Shown: positions 21,708-30,316, counted from the first letter of the stretch. The stretch: DNA of 64,000 nucleotides from Arthrobacter sp. PvP023 (GCF_017832975.1 NZ_JAFIBI010000001.1:3348001-3412000); one strand, 5' to 3'. Numbers and translations are program-made. The notes: generated by a model from the letters alone, not told the origin.

Positions 21708-22625
21708 TCAGACGTGTGCGCGCTCCAGGTCCGGTTCAAGGTAGATGACCCGCGCAATGGGCACTGCGTCACGGATGCGGCTTTCGGCGGCGTCGATTGC
21801 CTCGGCGATCTCCGCCCCGGAGGCGGCTGCGCCGATGCTGACCTTGGCAGCCACCAGCAGTTCCTCCGGGCCGAGGTGCAAGGTCTTCAGGTGGATGATT
21901 CTAGTGCCGTTGGCCTCGAGCGCACTGCTGATCCTCACCACATCCGCCTTGGTGGCGGATTCACCGAGCAGCAGTGACTTGGTCTCCATGGCAAGGACGA
22001 TGGCAATAGCCACCAGCAGGATGCCGATCATTGCGGTTCCGAGGGCGTCCCAGATGCCGTTGCCGGTGACCAGCGTCAGGCTCACGCCGAACAGGGCGAA
22101 CACCAAACCCAGCAGGGCGCCCAGGTCCTCCAGCAGGATGACGGGGAGCTCGGGCTGCTTGGCATTGCGGACGAAGTGCACCCAGCCCTGCTTGCCCCTG
22201 ATGTGGTTTGACTCGATGATGGCCGTCCGGAACGAGAAGGATTCCGCGATGATTGCACCGATCAGCACTGCCAGCGGAACCCACCAGAAGTCGCCTTCGA
22301 TGGCATGGGGATGTTGAATTTTCCCCCACGCCTCGTACAGTGCAAACAGGCCGCCCACGCTGAACAGCACAATCGAGACAATGAACGCGTAGATGTAGCG
22401 CTCACGTCCGTAGCCAAAGGGGTGTTCGGGGCTCGCGGCACGCTTGGCACGCTTACCGCCGATCAGCAGGAGGAGCTGGTTGCCGGAGTCGGCAACGGAG
22501 TGGATGGCCTCGGCCAGCATGGATGAAGACAGCGTCAGGATGAAAGCGACGAACTTCAGTGCAGCGATGGTCAGGTTTGCAGCCAGAGCCGCGACGATCG
22601 CCTTGGTGCCGCCATTTGCAGCCAA
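21708..22625 (-). CDS. Cation diffusion facilitator (zinc/cation efflux)
   Basis: A 305-aa CDF-family exporter with six membrane helices that moves divalent cations out in exchange for protons. The TM2 metal site is His42-Asp46 in AEAIHSVADSG; the TM5 site reads LLEDLGALLG instead of the usual HxxxD, as in the SLC30A9-like branch. A cytosolic ferredoxin-like domain (about 215-300) follows. The change from histidine to glutamate in the second site may alter metal choice; zinc is a guess. It is divergent from the GlsB-type gene. Confidence 0.88.
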   Translation of the reverse strand: MAANGGTKAIVAALAANLTIAALKFVAFILTLSSSMLAEAIHSVADSGNQLLLLIGGKRAKRAASPEHPFGYGRERYIYAFIVSIVLFSVGGLFALYEAWGKIQHPHAIEGDFWWVPLAVLIGAIIAESFSFRTAIIESNHIRGKQGWVHFVRNAKQPELPVILLEDLGALLGLVFALFGVSLTLVTGNGIWDALGTAMIGILLVAIAIVLAMETKSLLLGESATKADVVRISSALEANGTRIIHLKTLHLGPEELLVAAKVSIGAAASGAEIAEAIDAAESRIRDAVPIARVIYLEPDLERAHV

Positions 22626-22859
22626 GTGAGCTTCACCTCTTCAGGGATTGCCGGAAAATTTGCAGGTACGATCACCGCGCAATGCTGATGCCCGCAAGGA
22701 ATACCGTACCCGCCTGCCGCTGCAGGCCGCACCACAGGCCACTGCGGATGACACCAAAAACATTGAAACTAAGCCTGCTGACAAGCAAACACACCCTGTG
22801 TTAGCTTGAATCCATAATCGGGACCCGTAGAGAGTTCCGACGAATATGTAGGAGGAGAA

Positions 22860-23126
22860 ATGGGCTTTATTGGCTGGATCATTCTCGGACTCATTGTAGG
22901 AGCTATCGTCAAGGCGATCATGCCTGGCAAGGTCGGCGGCGGCTGGGTCACCAGCCTCGTTCTTGGTGTTGTCGGCGCCATCGTCGGCGGCTGGATCGGC
23001 GACCTGTTGTTTGGCGGCGGCAAAATGGAATTCTGGAACCTCGGTTCCTGGCTTCTTGCCATCGTCGGCGGCCTGGTTGTCGCCGGAATCTACGGCTTCA
23101 TCACCGGCAGGAGCAAGACCACATAA
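22860..23126 (+). CDS. GlsB/YeaQ/YmgE-family small membrane protein
   Basis: An 88-aa glycine-rich membrane protein with three hydrophobic segments (MGFIGWIILGLIVGAIVKAI; VTSLVLGVVGAIVGGWIGDL; LLAIVGGLVVAGIYGFI). The family is linked to acid and general stress; molecular role unknown. A very strong AGGAGG-type site precedes the ATG. TTGAAT at about 22806 and TAGAGA 16 nt later form a candidate promoter. A perfect terminator follows about 55 nt after the stop. Confidence 0.9.
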   Translation: MGFIGWIILGLIVGAIVKAIMPGKVGGGWVTSLVLGVVGAIVGGWIGDLLFGGGKMEFWNLGSWLLAIVGGLVVAGIYGFITGRSKTT

Positions 23127-23179
23127 CGACACTCACCACCACATAAGGCACCAAGGTGCCGAATGGTGCAATTTACGAC

Positions 23180-23211
23180 GGCGGGGGCCCACCGGAAGGT
23201 GGGCCCCCGCC
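23180..23211. terminator. Strong hairpin terminator after GlsB-type gene
   Basis: 14-bp GC-rich perfect stem (23180-23193 with 23198-23211) capped by a GGAA tetraloop, followed by TTTGCGTT. It can also stop trmH transcription from the other side. Confidence 0.88.
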
Positions 23212-23218
23212 TTTGCGT

Positions 23219-24115
23219 TCAGGCCCGCTTCTGGGAACGCGCACTTGCGTAGAGGCACACTGTCGCGGCAGTGCCCACGTTCAGGCTTTCCGCGGCGCCG
23301 TAGACAGGAACGGCCACACGGTGGTCGGCCAGTGCGAGTTCGGCGTCGGACAAACCTTGGGCTTCATTGCCGAACAACCACGCCGTGGGCCGGCCAAGGT
23401 CGTATGCGGACTCGGTCCCCGGGTTGCCCAGCCTCCGGGCAGCACTTTCGTCCTGGAGCTGGTCCAGGTCCAGCTGGCCGTATCCGTCCGCGGCCAGGAC
23501 GCCGATTCCGCGTTCGCGGCAGGCAGTGGCGAACCCGGCCAGGTCCGCGCCGAGGACTACGGGGAGGTGAAACAGAGAACCTGCGGTGGAACGGACAGCC
23601 TTGGGATTGTAGATATCCACGCTCGAGGCCGTCAGGACGACCGCGTCGGCCCCGGCAGCGTCGGCTGCCCGCAGGACGGTTCCCGCGTTGCCGGGGTCCC
23701 GTACCTGGCACAGCACAGCAATCAGGCGGGGCCCCGCCTCGAGCACGGCGTCAAGGGCCATATCCACAAACGCGCAGACGGCGATGATGCCCTGGGGATT
23801 GACAGTGTCCGCCATGGCGGCGAGCACCTCGTCCGTGGCGAGCCTGGCGTTAACGCCGTCAGCCAGCTCTTCAAACTCGGGGTAGCGATCAAGGCAGGCC
23901 TCGCTCGCGAATACCTCGTGGACCACGCCGGGCTCCCCCGCCGCCATCCTTTTCTGGTGGAGCACCAAGGCTTCGCGGACGGCCTGCGGCCCCTCAGCCA
24001 GGAACTGCCCGCGCTTTAAACGGGCCGGGCGCCCGGCAAGCTTTGCCACATCCCTCACCCGATCAGCTCGGGGGTTGGAGAGTGGAAAATCTTGCGGGCG
24101 CCCGGTTTCGTTCAT
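23219..24115 (-). CDS. TrmH/SpoU-family RNA 2'-O-methyltransferase
   Basis: A 298-aa SAM-dependent enzyme of the SPOUT class that methylates ribose 2'-OH in tRNA or rRNA. SpoU motifs are visible: RDPGNAGTVLRAADAAGAD, LFGNEAQGLS and VPVYGAAESLNVGTAATVCLY. The N-terminal 100 residues form the substrate-binding domain. Its target base is unknown. It lies just downstream of rplT but has its own signals: TAAAGT 6 nt before the ATG indicates a leaderless start, and a hairpin separates it from the infC operon. Confidence 0.9.
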   Translation of the reverse strand: MNETGRPQDFPLSNPRADRVRDVAKLAGRPARLKRGQFLAEGPQAVREALVLHQKRMAAGEPGVVHEVFASEACLDRYPEFEELADGVNARLATDEVLAAMADTVNPQGIIAVCAFVDMALDAVLEAGPRLIAVLCQVRDPGNAGTVLRAADAAGADAVVLTASSVDIYNPKAVRSTAGSLFHLPVVLGADLAGFATACRERGIGVLAADGYGQLDLDQLQDESAARRLGNPGTESAYDLGRPTAWLFGNEAQGLSDAELALADHRVAVPVYGAAESLNVGTAATVCLYASARSQKRA

Positions 24116-24117
24116 AT

Positions 24118-24149
24118 AAGAACTTTAGTGGCTGTTGCCACCGGTTCTT
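24118..24149 (-). terminator. Terminator of the infC-rpmI-rplT operon
   Basis: Two-part hairpin: AAGAAC/GTTCTT outer stem and GTGGC/GCCAC inner stem around TGTT. It lies between rplT and trmH and overlaps the trmH -10. Confidence 0.6.
24122..24127 (-). promoter_or_regulatory. -10 element of trmH (leaderless)
   Basis: Minus-strand TAAAGT, 6 nt before the ATG at 24115; no ribosome-binding site is present. Confidence 0.5.
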
Positions 24150-24168
24150 GAACTACCCAGAACAGGTA

Positions 24169-24642
24169 CTACTTGGCAGCCTCTTCAGCAACAGGCTTCT
24201 TCGCTGCGGCCTTCTTGGCGGCGGGCTTCTTGGCAGCCTTTGCCTTCGGGGCGGCTTCGGCCGAGACGGCCGGCGCGGAGGTGTCGGCAGGCAGCGAGTC
24301 CTTGGCAACCTGCACCAGGGCAGCAAAAGCGTTGGCGTCAGAAACAGCCAGCTCGGCCAGCATACGGCGGTCAACCTCGACCTCAGCGGCCTTCAGGCCC
24401 TGGATCAGACGGTTGTAGGTCAGGCCGTTGGCGCGGGATGCAGCGTTGATGCGCTGGATCCACAGGCGGCGGAAGTCGCCCTTCTTCTTCTTGCGGTCAC
24501 CGTAGCTGTACACAAACGAGTGCAGCAGCTGCTCTTTGGCCTTGCGGTACAGGCGTGAACGCTGTCCACGGTAGCCCTTAGCGCGTTCAAGGATAACCCG
24601 GCGCTTCTTGTGGGCGTTGACCGCCCTCTTCACACGTGCCAC
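24169..24642 (-). CDS. rplT: 50S ribosomal protein L20 with Ala/Lys-rich tail
   Basis: Ribosomal protein needed for early 50S assembly. The first 118 residues are canonical ([20 protein letters not shown], then [14 protein letters not shown]). A tail of about 40 residues made of AK repeats ([17 protein letters not shown]) follows, which is not part of the usual L20 of about 118 aa. GAAGGAG lies 7 nt before the ATG. In E. coli and Bacillus, L20 represses its own operon; no L20-binding structure could be confirmed here. Confidence 0.97.
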   Translation of the reverse strand: MARVKRAVNAHKKRRVILERAKGYRGQRSRLYRKAKEQLLHSFVYSYGDRKKKKGDFRRLWIQRINAASRANGLTYNRLIQGLKAAEVEVDRRMLAELAVSDANAFAALVQVAKDSLPADTSAPAVSAEAAPKAKAAKKPAAKKAAAKKPVAEEAAK

Positions 24643-24761
24643 GTGCGTACTCCTTCAGAATTCTGATCCCAAGCGACTACTGCCGGAACAACCGGCTGGC
24701 CTGAGAAGCCTTTTTGGTAGTTGACCGCTGCCAGGTGGCGAGCAGTCAGAGAACTTGGAAC

Positions 24762-24956
24762 TTAGATGCCGAGCATCTTCCGGATGACCTTGGCATCGCC
24801 CTTGAAGACGATCTTGTCGCCGGCAAGGCGACGGGTCAGCCTGGATGACTTGTGCTCGAGGTAGTGGCGGCGGTTGGCCTGCTGGCGGCGCAGTTTGCCG
24901 CTGCCGGTCAGCTTGAAGCGCTTCTTAGCACCACTGTGGGTCTTCATCTTCGGCAT
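24762..24956 (-). CDS. rpmI: 50S ribosomal protein L35
   Basis: 64-aa basic protein of the large subunit, starting [20 protein letters not shown] and containing the conserved [22 protein letters not shown] lies upstream. It is the middle gene of infC-rpmI-rplT, with 116 nt before it and 119 nt after it, gaps larger than usual for this operon. Confidence 0.97.
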   Translation of the reverse strand: MPKMKTHSGAKKRFKLTGSGKLRRQQANRRHYLEHKSSRLTRRLAGDKIVFKGDAKVIRKMLGI

Positions 24957-25072
24957 GGGGACCGATCTCCTTACGTATCCGCAGACAAGTCTGCAGTCTT
25001 TCGTGCAGCCACCCCTGCGGGCGGCGTGCTGGTTGCTTGCTGCGCTCAGGCGATGCTTCGCGCAGCTTTGAA

Positions 25073-26161
25073 CTAGTTGGTCTTCTTGGTGCCCGGCTTG
25101 GGAGCAGCCGGCCGTGCAGCAGGCTTGGGCGCCGCGGGCCGTGCTACCGGTTTGGGCGGCGACGGCACTCCTGCCGGCTTCGGCGCTGCGGGGGCTGCCG
25201 CTGCAGGCCTGGGCGATTCAGGCGCCTTCGCCGCTGCGGGCTTGCTTACCGCAGGACGCGGAGCTGCCGCTGCCTTGGGGGCTTCGCGTTTCGGCGCTGC
25301 CTGCTTCGGCGCTTCCTTGACCGGTGCCGCCTTGGGAGCTTCCTCTACAGGGGCTTCCTGCTTCGGGGCTTCCTGCTTCGGCGCTTCCGTGGCCGGAGCC
25401 TCGGCTTCCGGTGCCGCGACCGCTTCGGCAGGTGCCTCGGCGCTGGTTGAAGCCGTAGCGGCCTCGGCGCTAGCCTCCGGCGCTGCCTCTTCAGTGTTTA
25501 CAGCGAAACCCTCAGGAAGCAGGTCCGCCAGGGACTGCGTCATGGCGGGCTGGTCACGGCTGACATCAACGCGGCCGCCGGCCTTGGCTTCGTTCTGCGC
25601 CTTTGCTTCAGCGCGCTGCGTTGCACGGCGCGCTTCTGCCTTGGCCTCCGCCTTGTTCTTCAGCGGACCGACGACCATAACCATGTTGCGGCCGTCGATG
25701 CGGGGGCTGGACTCGACAACGCCCACTTCGGCGACGTCGTCGGCGAAGCGCTGGAGCAGGCGGATGCCCATTTCCGGACGCTGCTGTTCGCGGCCGCGGA
25801 ACTGGATCATAGCCTTGACCTTGTCCCCGGCGCCGAGGAAGCGGAGGGCGTGGCCGCGCTTGGTCTCGTAGTCGTGGGTGTCGATCTTCAGCCGGAAACG
25901 GATTTCCTTCAGAACCGTGTTGGTCTGGTTCTTCCGGGCCTCGCGTGCCTTGACGGCGGCTTCGTACTTGTACTTGCCGAAGTCCATCAGCTTGCACACC
26001 GGAGGCTTGGCCTGCGGTGCAACTTCAACGAGATCAAGGTCGGACTCGGCAGCCAAACGCAGGGCATCCTCAATACGGACGATTCCTACCTGTTCACCTG
26101 CAGGGCCGACCAGCCGCACCTCGGGGACGCGGATACGCTCATTGATTCTTGGCTCGCTAAT
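25073..26161 (-). CDS. infC: Translation initiation factor IF-3, ATT start, long C-terminal extension
   Basis: Binds the 30S subunit, checks the start codon and blocks early joining of 50S. No ATG or GTG gives the family N-terminus [19 protein letters not shown], but ATT at 26161 does, with AGGAG 7 nt upstream. The AUU start is the known basis of IF-3 autoregulation. Residues 1 to about 180 hold the normal N and C domains. About 180 extra residues follow, rich in Ala, Pro, Lys and Glu with repeats such as APKQE and RPAAPKP, doubling the protein to 362 aa. Tails occur in some actinobacterial IF-3, but their role is not known. Confidence 0.95.
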   Translation of the reverse strand: MSEPRINERIRVPEVRLVGPAGEQVGIVRIEDALRLAAESDLDLVEVAPQAKPPVCKLMDFGKYKYEAAVKAREARKNQTNTVLKEIRFRLKIDTHDYETKRGHALRFLGAGDKVKAMIQFRGREQQRPEMGIRLLQRFADDVAEVGVVESSPRIDGRNMVMVVGPLKNKAEAKAEARRATQRAEAKAQNEAKAGGRVDVSRDQPAMTQSLADLLPEGFAVNTEEAAPEASAEAATASTSAEAPAEAVAAPEAEAPATEAPKQEAPKQEAPVEEAPKAAPVKEAPKQAAPKREAPKAAAAPRPAVSKPAAAKAPESPRPAAAAPAAPKPAGVPSPPKPVARPAAPKPAARPAAPKPGTKKTN

Positions 26162-26505
26162 GTTAGAACTCCTGTTGTTGAGATGAGTATTCCACCGGCA
26201 AATAGAGAAGGCCCCCAATTGCCGGAGCAATCGAAGGCCTCGAAGATCGGATGTGCACTGCCTCCGGAGAGGCTGTACGCGTTCCAGGCAGCTATCGCTG
26301 CCGTGGTTCGCCCGACCAGGTACCCGGCAACCTTGCTTCCATGGGAATCACTTCCGGGAAAACGGCTGACGCGGGTGGGAGAGAACTCCGCTTGCAAACT
26401 GAAAGTCAATTCTACAGAGAGAACCCCGAATACTGCACATTGGCAGCCGCGGGTTCCACATAGCAAAATAACGACATTCAGTCGGTCTGTGACAAGCTTA
26501 CCAGT
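26162..26505. other. infC leader and divergent intergenic region
   Basis: 344 nt between infC and the DUF1844 gene. It holds the infC ribosome-binding site, the attenuator-like hairpin at 26209-26240, and near 26490 a minus-strand TTGTCA that could be the -35 of the infC operon. A leader of about 300 nt is therefore likely. No small ORF is convincing. Confidence 0.6.
26209..26240 (-). terminator. Attenuator-like hairpin in the infC leader
   Basis: Minus-strand stem of 14 pairs (three wobble) with a UCCG tetraloop, arms 26227-26240 and 26209-26222, followed by UCUCUAUUU. It ends about 50 nt before the AUU start. Shape and place fit transcription attenuation of infC-rpmI-rplT. Confidence 0.6.
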
Positions 26506-26904
26506 ATGAGCACTTCAGACAGTAATTCACACGTTTTCGAGCCCGCCGCCGGTCAGCGTGACGGCCAGGAGCAGGTGTCGCAACAGATCCGCGATATCTC
26601 AGAGGTCCCCGCCATCGAGGTCATCACCACCGCCGCTGTGCACCTCATGAGCGCGTCGGCCGTTAAGCTCGGCCTTGCCGCTGAGGACAACGCGGAGGAG
26701 CTCAAGGACCTGGACGAAGCCCGCAAGCTGATCACGGCGCTGGCCGGACTCGTGACCGCCGCCGCCCCGGAGATCGGTTCCCAGCACGCCGGTCCGTTGC
26801 GCGACGGACTGCGCTCCCTGCAGTTGGCGTTCCGCGAAGAGTCGGTCATTCCGGACGCTCCGGGCAAGGGTCCGGGGGAAAAGTACACCGGGCCGGTCAA
26901 CTAG
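26506..26904 (+). CDS. DUF1844-family protein
   Basis: A 132-aa acidic cytosolic protein of unknown function. The conserved core IRDISEVPAIEVITTAAVHLMSASAVKLGL, followed by DLDEARKLITALAGLV, is the DUF1844 signature. Partners of infC are common neighbours in actinobacteria, which suggests a link with translation, but this is only context. It stands alone with two hairpins after it. Confidence 0.9.
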   Translation: MSTSDSNSHVFEPAAGQRDGQEQVSQQIRDISEVPAIEVITTAAVHLMSASAVKLGLAAEDNAEELKDLDEARKLITALAGLVTAAAPEIGSQHAGPLRDGLRSLQLAFREESVIPDAPGKGPGEKYTGPVN

Positions 26905-26924
26905 GCATTTCACCGGCAATTGTC

Positions 26925-26970
26925 GACGACGGCGGGGGCGGACCAAGCGGGTCCACCCGCCGCCGTCGTC
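26925..26970 (+). terminator. Hairpin terminator after DUF1844 gene
   Basis: GACGACGGCGG pairs with CCGCCGTCGTC, and an inner GGACC/GGTCC stem closes around the loop. Starts 20 nt after the stop codon. Confidence 0.65.
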
Positions 26971-26977
26971 ATTCCAT

Positions 26978-27040
26978 GAGTTTTTGTCCAGATAAAGGGA
27001 CCTACGCACCCCGGAGGCCCCGGTATCTGGACAAAAACTC
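26978..27040. repeat. Perfect 17-bp inverted repeat between convergent genes
   Basis: GAGTTTTTGTCCAGATA at 26978-26994 is repeated inverted at 27024-27040 without a mismatch, with a 29-nt GC-rich centre. The arms are AT-rich with a T5/A5 run on the outer side, so it could act as a terminator for both convergent genes. It follows directly after another terminator, so it may instead be a dispersed genomic repeat. Confidence 0.8.
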
Positions 27041-27052
27041 TGGGCGGCCGGC

Positions 27053-28354
27053 CTAGGCGATCGCGCCGCGCCGGCGCCGCCGCTGCTGCAGCCCCAGTCC
27101 GAACAGGCAGAGGACAACACCGGCTGCTCCCACCGAGACAAACCCGACGGACGGCCCGACTCCGTCGATGAACAGGCCCGCCAACGGGGCGCCAAGGGCG
27201 ACTCCGGCCGTGAGCGCGGACCCGTACCAGCCCATGGCCTCACCGCGGCGGGCCTCCTCCACGAGGTCGGCCACCTTTTCGGATGCAGCGGAAAGGACCG
27301 GCGCACACAGCAAGCCGGGCAGCAACGAGAGAAGGCACAGCGTCAGCGTGTCCCGGGCAAAGCCCATGGGGATGGTGAGGGCGGCCATGCCCAGCAAGAG
27401 GAGAATCGGTGAAACCGGCCTGTGCATGGCGCCGTAGAGAAGGCCGCCGACCACGGAAGCCGCACACCAGAAGACGAAGACCAGACCGATCTCCGCCTGG
27501 TGCCCGCCGGTCTCCAAAGCGGCCACGATCCCCACATCCGTGCCGCTGAGCACCATGCCCGCCCCTGCGGCCACGGCGAAGACCGCTGCTACGGCCGCGG
27601 TAAACCAGGCGAAGTTGTGTGCCACGCTGTGCCGCAGCCCTGAACGACGGAGCTCACCGGCCGCCACGGGAGCGAGTTCCGCCGCCGCTTCCTGCAGATG
27701 TGCCGGAGCGGCCGCGACGACCGCCACTTCCGCGCCCTCCTGCTGGTCCGTTTCGTATTCCTCGTCCGGCACCGCACTGCGGGTGGGAGGGTTGAACCAC
27801 ATCAGGAAGAGTCCGGCCACGGAGGTGCATACGCCCACCACCGTCAACCCGACAACCGAGTAGCCGGCAGTGGCCACAATGGCCCCGGCTGCGGGGCCGA
27901 GCATAAAGACCAACTCCGTGGCGATCGCGTCCAGTGCGAATGCCGTCCGACGCTGCTCACCGCTCGCCAGCACCCCCAGGGACTGGCGCACCACGCTGAA
28001 GATGGGCAGTGTGAGCAGACCGCCGACGAAGACCAGCGCCAGCAGCCACTGGTAGGAAACATGCGGCACCACAGACCAGATGACAGTCTCGGAAACGACA
28101 GAGGGAACCAGTGCCTTGCGTAGGCCTACGGTGTCCACCCGGCGTCCGCGCCACGGGGCGCCGAGGGCGATCCCGATGGTCATCACTGCCGCCGCAGCAC
28201 CGGCGGCGGCATACCCCTCGCCCAGTGTCAGGACGATGTGCAGCGTCAGGAGAACGCCGGCCGCTGAGTGCGGTATGCGGGCTATCATTCCGACGGTCAG
28301 CAGGCGCCTGATGGGCCTGACTGCCAAGAGCTCCTTGTAAAGAGCGAAATTCAC
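27053..28354 (-). CDS. MFS transporter
   Basis: A 433-aa major-facilitator protein with 12 predicted helices and a long acidic central loop (about 195-235, with DEEYETDQQEG). It begins MNFALYKELLAVRPIRRLLTVGMIARIPHSAAG. This family includes putative drug or sugar exporters; the substrate is unknown. The GTG at 28354 has AAAGGA 8 nt upstream. It follows the SseB-type gene by 59 nt, so it may be the last gene of the his block transcript. Confidence 0.87.
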   Translation of the reverse strand: MNFALYKELLAVRPIRRLLTVGMIARIPHSAAGVLLTLHIVLTLGEGYAAAGAAAAVMTIGIALGAPWRGRRVDTVGLRKALVPSVVSETVIWSVVPHVSYQWLLALVFVGGLLTLPIFSVVRQSLGVLASGEQRRTAFALDAIATELVFMLGPAAGAIVATAGYSVVGLTVVGVCTSVAGLFLMWFNPPTRSAVPDEEYETDQQEGAEVAVVAAAPAHLQEAAAELAPVAAGELRRSGLRHSVAHNFAWFTAAVAAVFAVAAGAGMVLSGTDVGIVAALETGGHQAEIGLVFVFWCAASVVGGLLYGAMHRPVSPILLLLGMAALTIPMGFARDTLTLCLLSLLPGLLCAPVLSAASEKVADLVEEARRGEAMGWYGSALTAGVALGAPLAGLFIDGVGPSVGFVSVGAAGVVLCLFGLGLQQRRRRRGAIA

Positions 28355-28413
28355 GGGGTACGTCCTTTGTCCTGCCGAAGGCAGGACCGGGGTTGTGCCC
28401 CGCCTACCGCCGG

Positions 28414-29343
28414 CTACTCTGCTGCGCGCTGCAACTTTACCTCGATCGAGTCAACCCGCTCGGCGAAGACTGCATTCCGGGACCACTCGGCGTTAAGCCC
28501 CGCCACGATTGCCTGGACACCGGCCGCATCCAGTCCGTCTGCCAGGTACAGCACCACCCGGAGTTCCGGGCCCGGGCCGCCGCCGGGGACGACAGCGCCG
28601 CCTGCCGTTGCCGAGGCGACTCCGCCTCCCGCTTCGAGTTCGACACGCCTTACGGGCGGGTAGCCGGCCGTTGCCTCGGCCATGGCACGGGCAAGCTCGG
28701 GATCCGCGTACGACGGCAGCCATTCCTGCTGCCGGGCAAGGGCCCAGACTGCCGGGCGGCGGACAACAAAGGTGTACTCGGAACCGGGGTCCAGAACCAG
28801 GAGTTCAGCGCCTTCGGCCACCGCGGACAGCGCCGCCCGCGCGGCATATACCGCCACCGGCCGGGCTTGCGGATGCCACGCGGACAGGGCTGCTGCCGAT
28901 GTGAAGACCGGCATCGCCGTCCGTCCGTCCGGCGCTTTCAGCGTTACCAGCGCCATATCCGCCTGCTTGTCCCCGTGCAGCTGGTCACCATGAACCTCGT
29001 CGCCATGCGCCTCGCCACCGTGCGGGCTGTTACCTTGCGGAGCCGCCGCATGAACGCTTTCCTCGGCCAGCTGGGCAACGATCGGAACGAACACCCGGGC
29101 AGTGGCCAGCGACGCCACCACGGCAGCTTCGTCGCCTGCGGCCGAGCGCAGGGCCGCAACAGAGGCGAGGTAACCGGCGTCGGCCGCGCCGTCGTCGTCC
29201 TCGAAGTTGTGGATCTTCGCAGCCTCGCCCGCGAGGCTGCGGCCCGCCCAGGGCTGCCCGGCCGAATCCGTGGCTCCCCCGGAGCCGGCCAGTGCGGCTG
29301 CGATGTGGCCGGGCAGTTCGCGTGCTGGAGGTCGCTGTTCCAT
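28414..29343 (-). CDS. SseB-family protein with histidine-rich pentapeptide repeat
   Basis: A 309-aa protein whose N-terminal half (about 60-210) resembles the SseB N-terminal domain: VFVPIVAQL, then ALVTLKAPDGRTAMPVFTSAAALSAW, then LVLDPGSEYTFVVRRPAVWALA. SseB-domain proteins are common beside priA in this group; role unknown. Residues 108-125 form four HGxxx units (His108, 113, 118, 123), an insert that looks able to bind metal. The gene lies 13 nt after priA. Confidence 0.8.
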   Translation of the reverse strand: MEQRPPARELPGHIAAALAGSGGATDSAGQPWAGRSLAGEAAKIHNFEDDDGAADAGYLASVAALRSAAGDEAAVVASLATARVFVPIVAQLAEESVHAAAPQGNSPHGGEAHGDEVHGDQLHGDKQADMALVTLKAPDGRTAMPVFTSAAALSAWHPQARPVAVYAARAALSAVAEGAELLVLDPGSEYTFVVRRPAVWALARQQEWLPSYADPELARAMAEATAGYPPVRRVELEAGGGVASATAGGAVVPGGGPGPELRVVLYLADGLDAAGVQAIVAGLNAEWSRNAVFAERVDSIEVKLQRAAE

Positions 29344-29356
29344 GATGGCTGCCTGC

Positions 29357-30103
29357 CTAGCGGCGGCCTGCTACATCCAGCGCTTCCGGCAGCGTGAATG
29401 CACCGGCGTAGAGCGCCTTGCCAACGATGGCGCCTTCGACGCCCAGGGGAACGAGCGAGCGCAGGACCTTGAGGTCTTCCAGGCTGGAGATGCCGCCGGA
29501 GGCCACCACCGGTTTGCCGGTCTTCTCCACCATCTGGCGCAGCAGCTCCACGTTGGGACCCTGCAGGGTGCCGTCCTTGGTGACGTCGGTGACCACGTAT
29601 CGGGCGCAGCCGGCTTCCTCAAGGCGTGCCAGCACGTCCCAGAGGTCGCCTCCTTCCTTGGTCCAGCCGCGGCCTGCCAGGGTGGTTCCGCGCACGTCGA
29701 GGCCGACGGCGATCTTGTCGCCGAAGCGGTCGATGGCGCGGGCCGTCCATTCCGGGTTTTCAAGCGCAGCAGTGCCCAGGTTAACGCGGGCAACGCCCAG
29801 GTCCAGGGCCTTTTCGAGGGACTCGTCGTCGCGCAGGCCGCCGGAAAGTTCAACCTTGATGTCCAGCCTGCCCACTACTTCGCGGAGCAGTTCCGCGTTC
29901 GAGCCGCGGCCGAAGGCGGCGTCCAGGTCCACCAGGTGTACCCACTCGGCGCCCTGTTCCTGCCAGTTGAGCGCAGCTTCCAGCGGAGTGCCGTAGCTCG
30001 TCTCGCTGCCGGCTTCGCCCTGGACCAGGCGGACCGCCTGGCCGTTCACGACGTCGACGGCGGGCAGCAGTTCCAGTACGGGCAGCGGCGTTTCGGTGGT
30101 CAT
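29357..30103 (-). CDS. priA: Bifunctional HisA/TrpF isomerase PriA
   Basis: A (beta-alpha)8 barrel of 248 aa that isomerises ProFAR in histidine synthesis and, in actinobacteria, also phosphoribosylanthranilate in tryptophan synthesis. Catalytic Asp17 is in [19 protein letters not shown], and the second Asp is in [16 protein letters not shown]. Actinobacterial genomes usually lack a separate trpF, so the dual role is likely but inferred. It is 54 nt after the small membrane protein gene. Confidence 0.93.
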   Translation of the reverse strand: MTTETPLPVLELLPAVDVVNGQAVRLVQGEAGSETSYGTPLEAALNWQEQGAEWVHLVDLDAAFGRGSNAELLREVVGRLDIKVELSGGLRDDESLEKALDLGVARVNLGTAALENPEWTARAIDRFGDKIAVGLDVRGTTLAGRGWTKEGGDLWDVLARLEEAGCARYVVTDVTKDGTLQGPNVELLRQMVEKTGKPVVASGGISSLEDLKVLRSLVPLGVEGAIVGKALYAGAFTLPEALDVAGRR

Positions 30104-30157
30104 CTTCAGGTCCTCAGGTTGTAGTGAAGCTGCGTTGATCGGGAGGTGCGGGCCCGG

Positions 30158-30316
30158 CTAGCTGGCCGGCAAGGTAAGAAGGTAGGCGGCCAGGAGCGCC
30201 ATTCCGGCCAGAACGTAAAAAACGATCTGGGTCCAGAGGGGCTTGTGCTGCTGCCTGAAGGACAGTGCCCCGCCGACCAGCAGGCCGGCGAGGCCCATCA
30301 GGACAATCGACCACAT
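30158..30316 (-). CDS. 52-aa two-helix membrane protein inside the his operon
   Basis: A short gene, easily missed. The frame reads MWSIVLMGLAGLLVGGALSF, a basic loop RQQHKPLWTQ, then IVFYVLAGMALLAAYLLTLP and AS before TAG. Two membrane helices fill nearly the whole protein. Its ATG abuts the hisH stop (TAG-ATG with no gap), a strong sign of translational coupling. Base composition and the absence of charged residues in the helices support real coding. No function is known to me; a role with the neighbouring histidine enzymes is only context. Confidence 0.75.
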   Translation of the reverse strand: MWSIVLMGLAGLLVGGALSFRQQHKPLWTQIVFYVLAGMALLAAYLLTLPAS

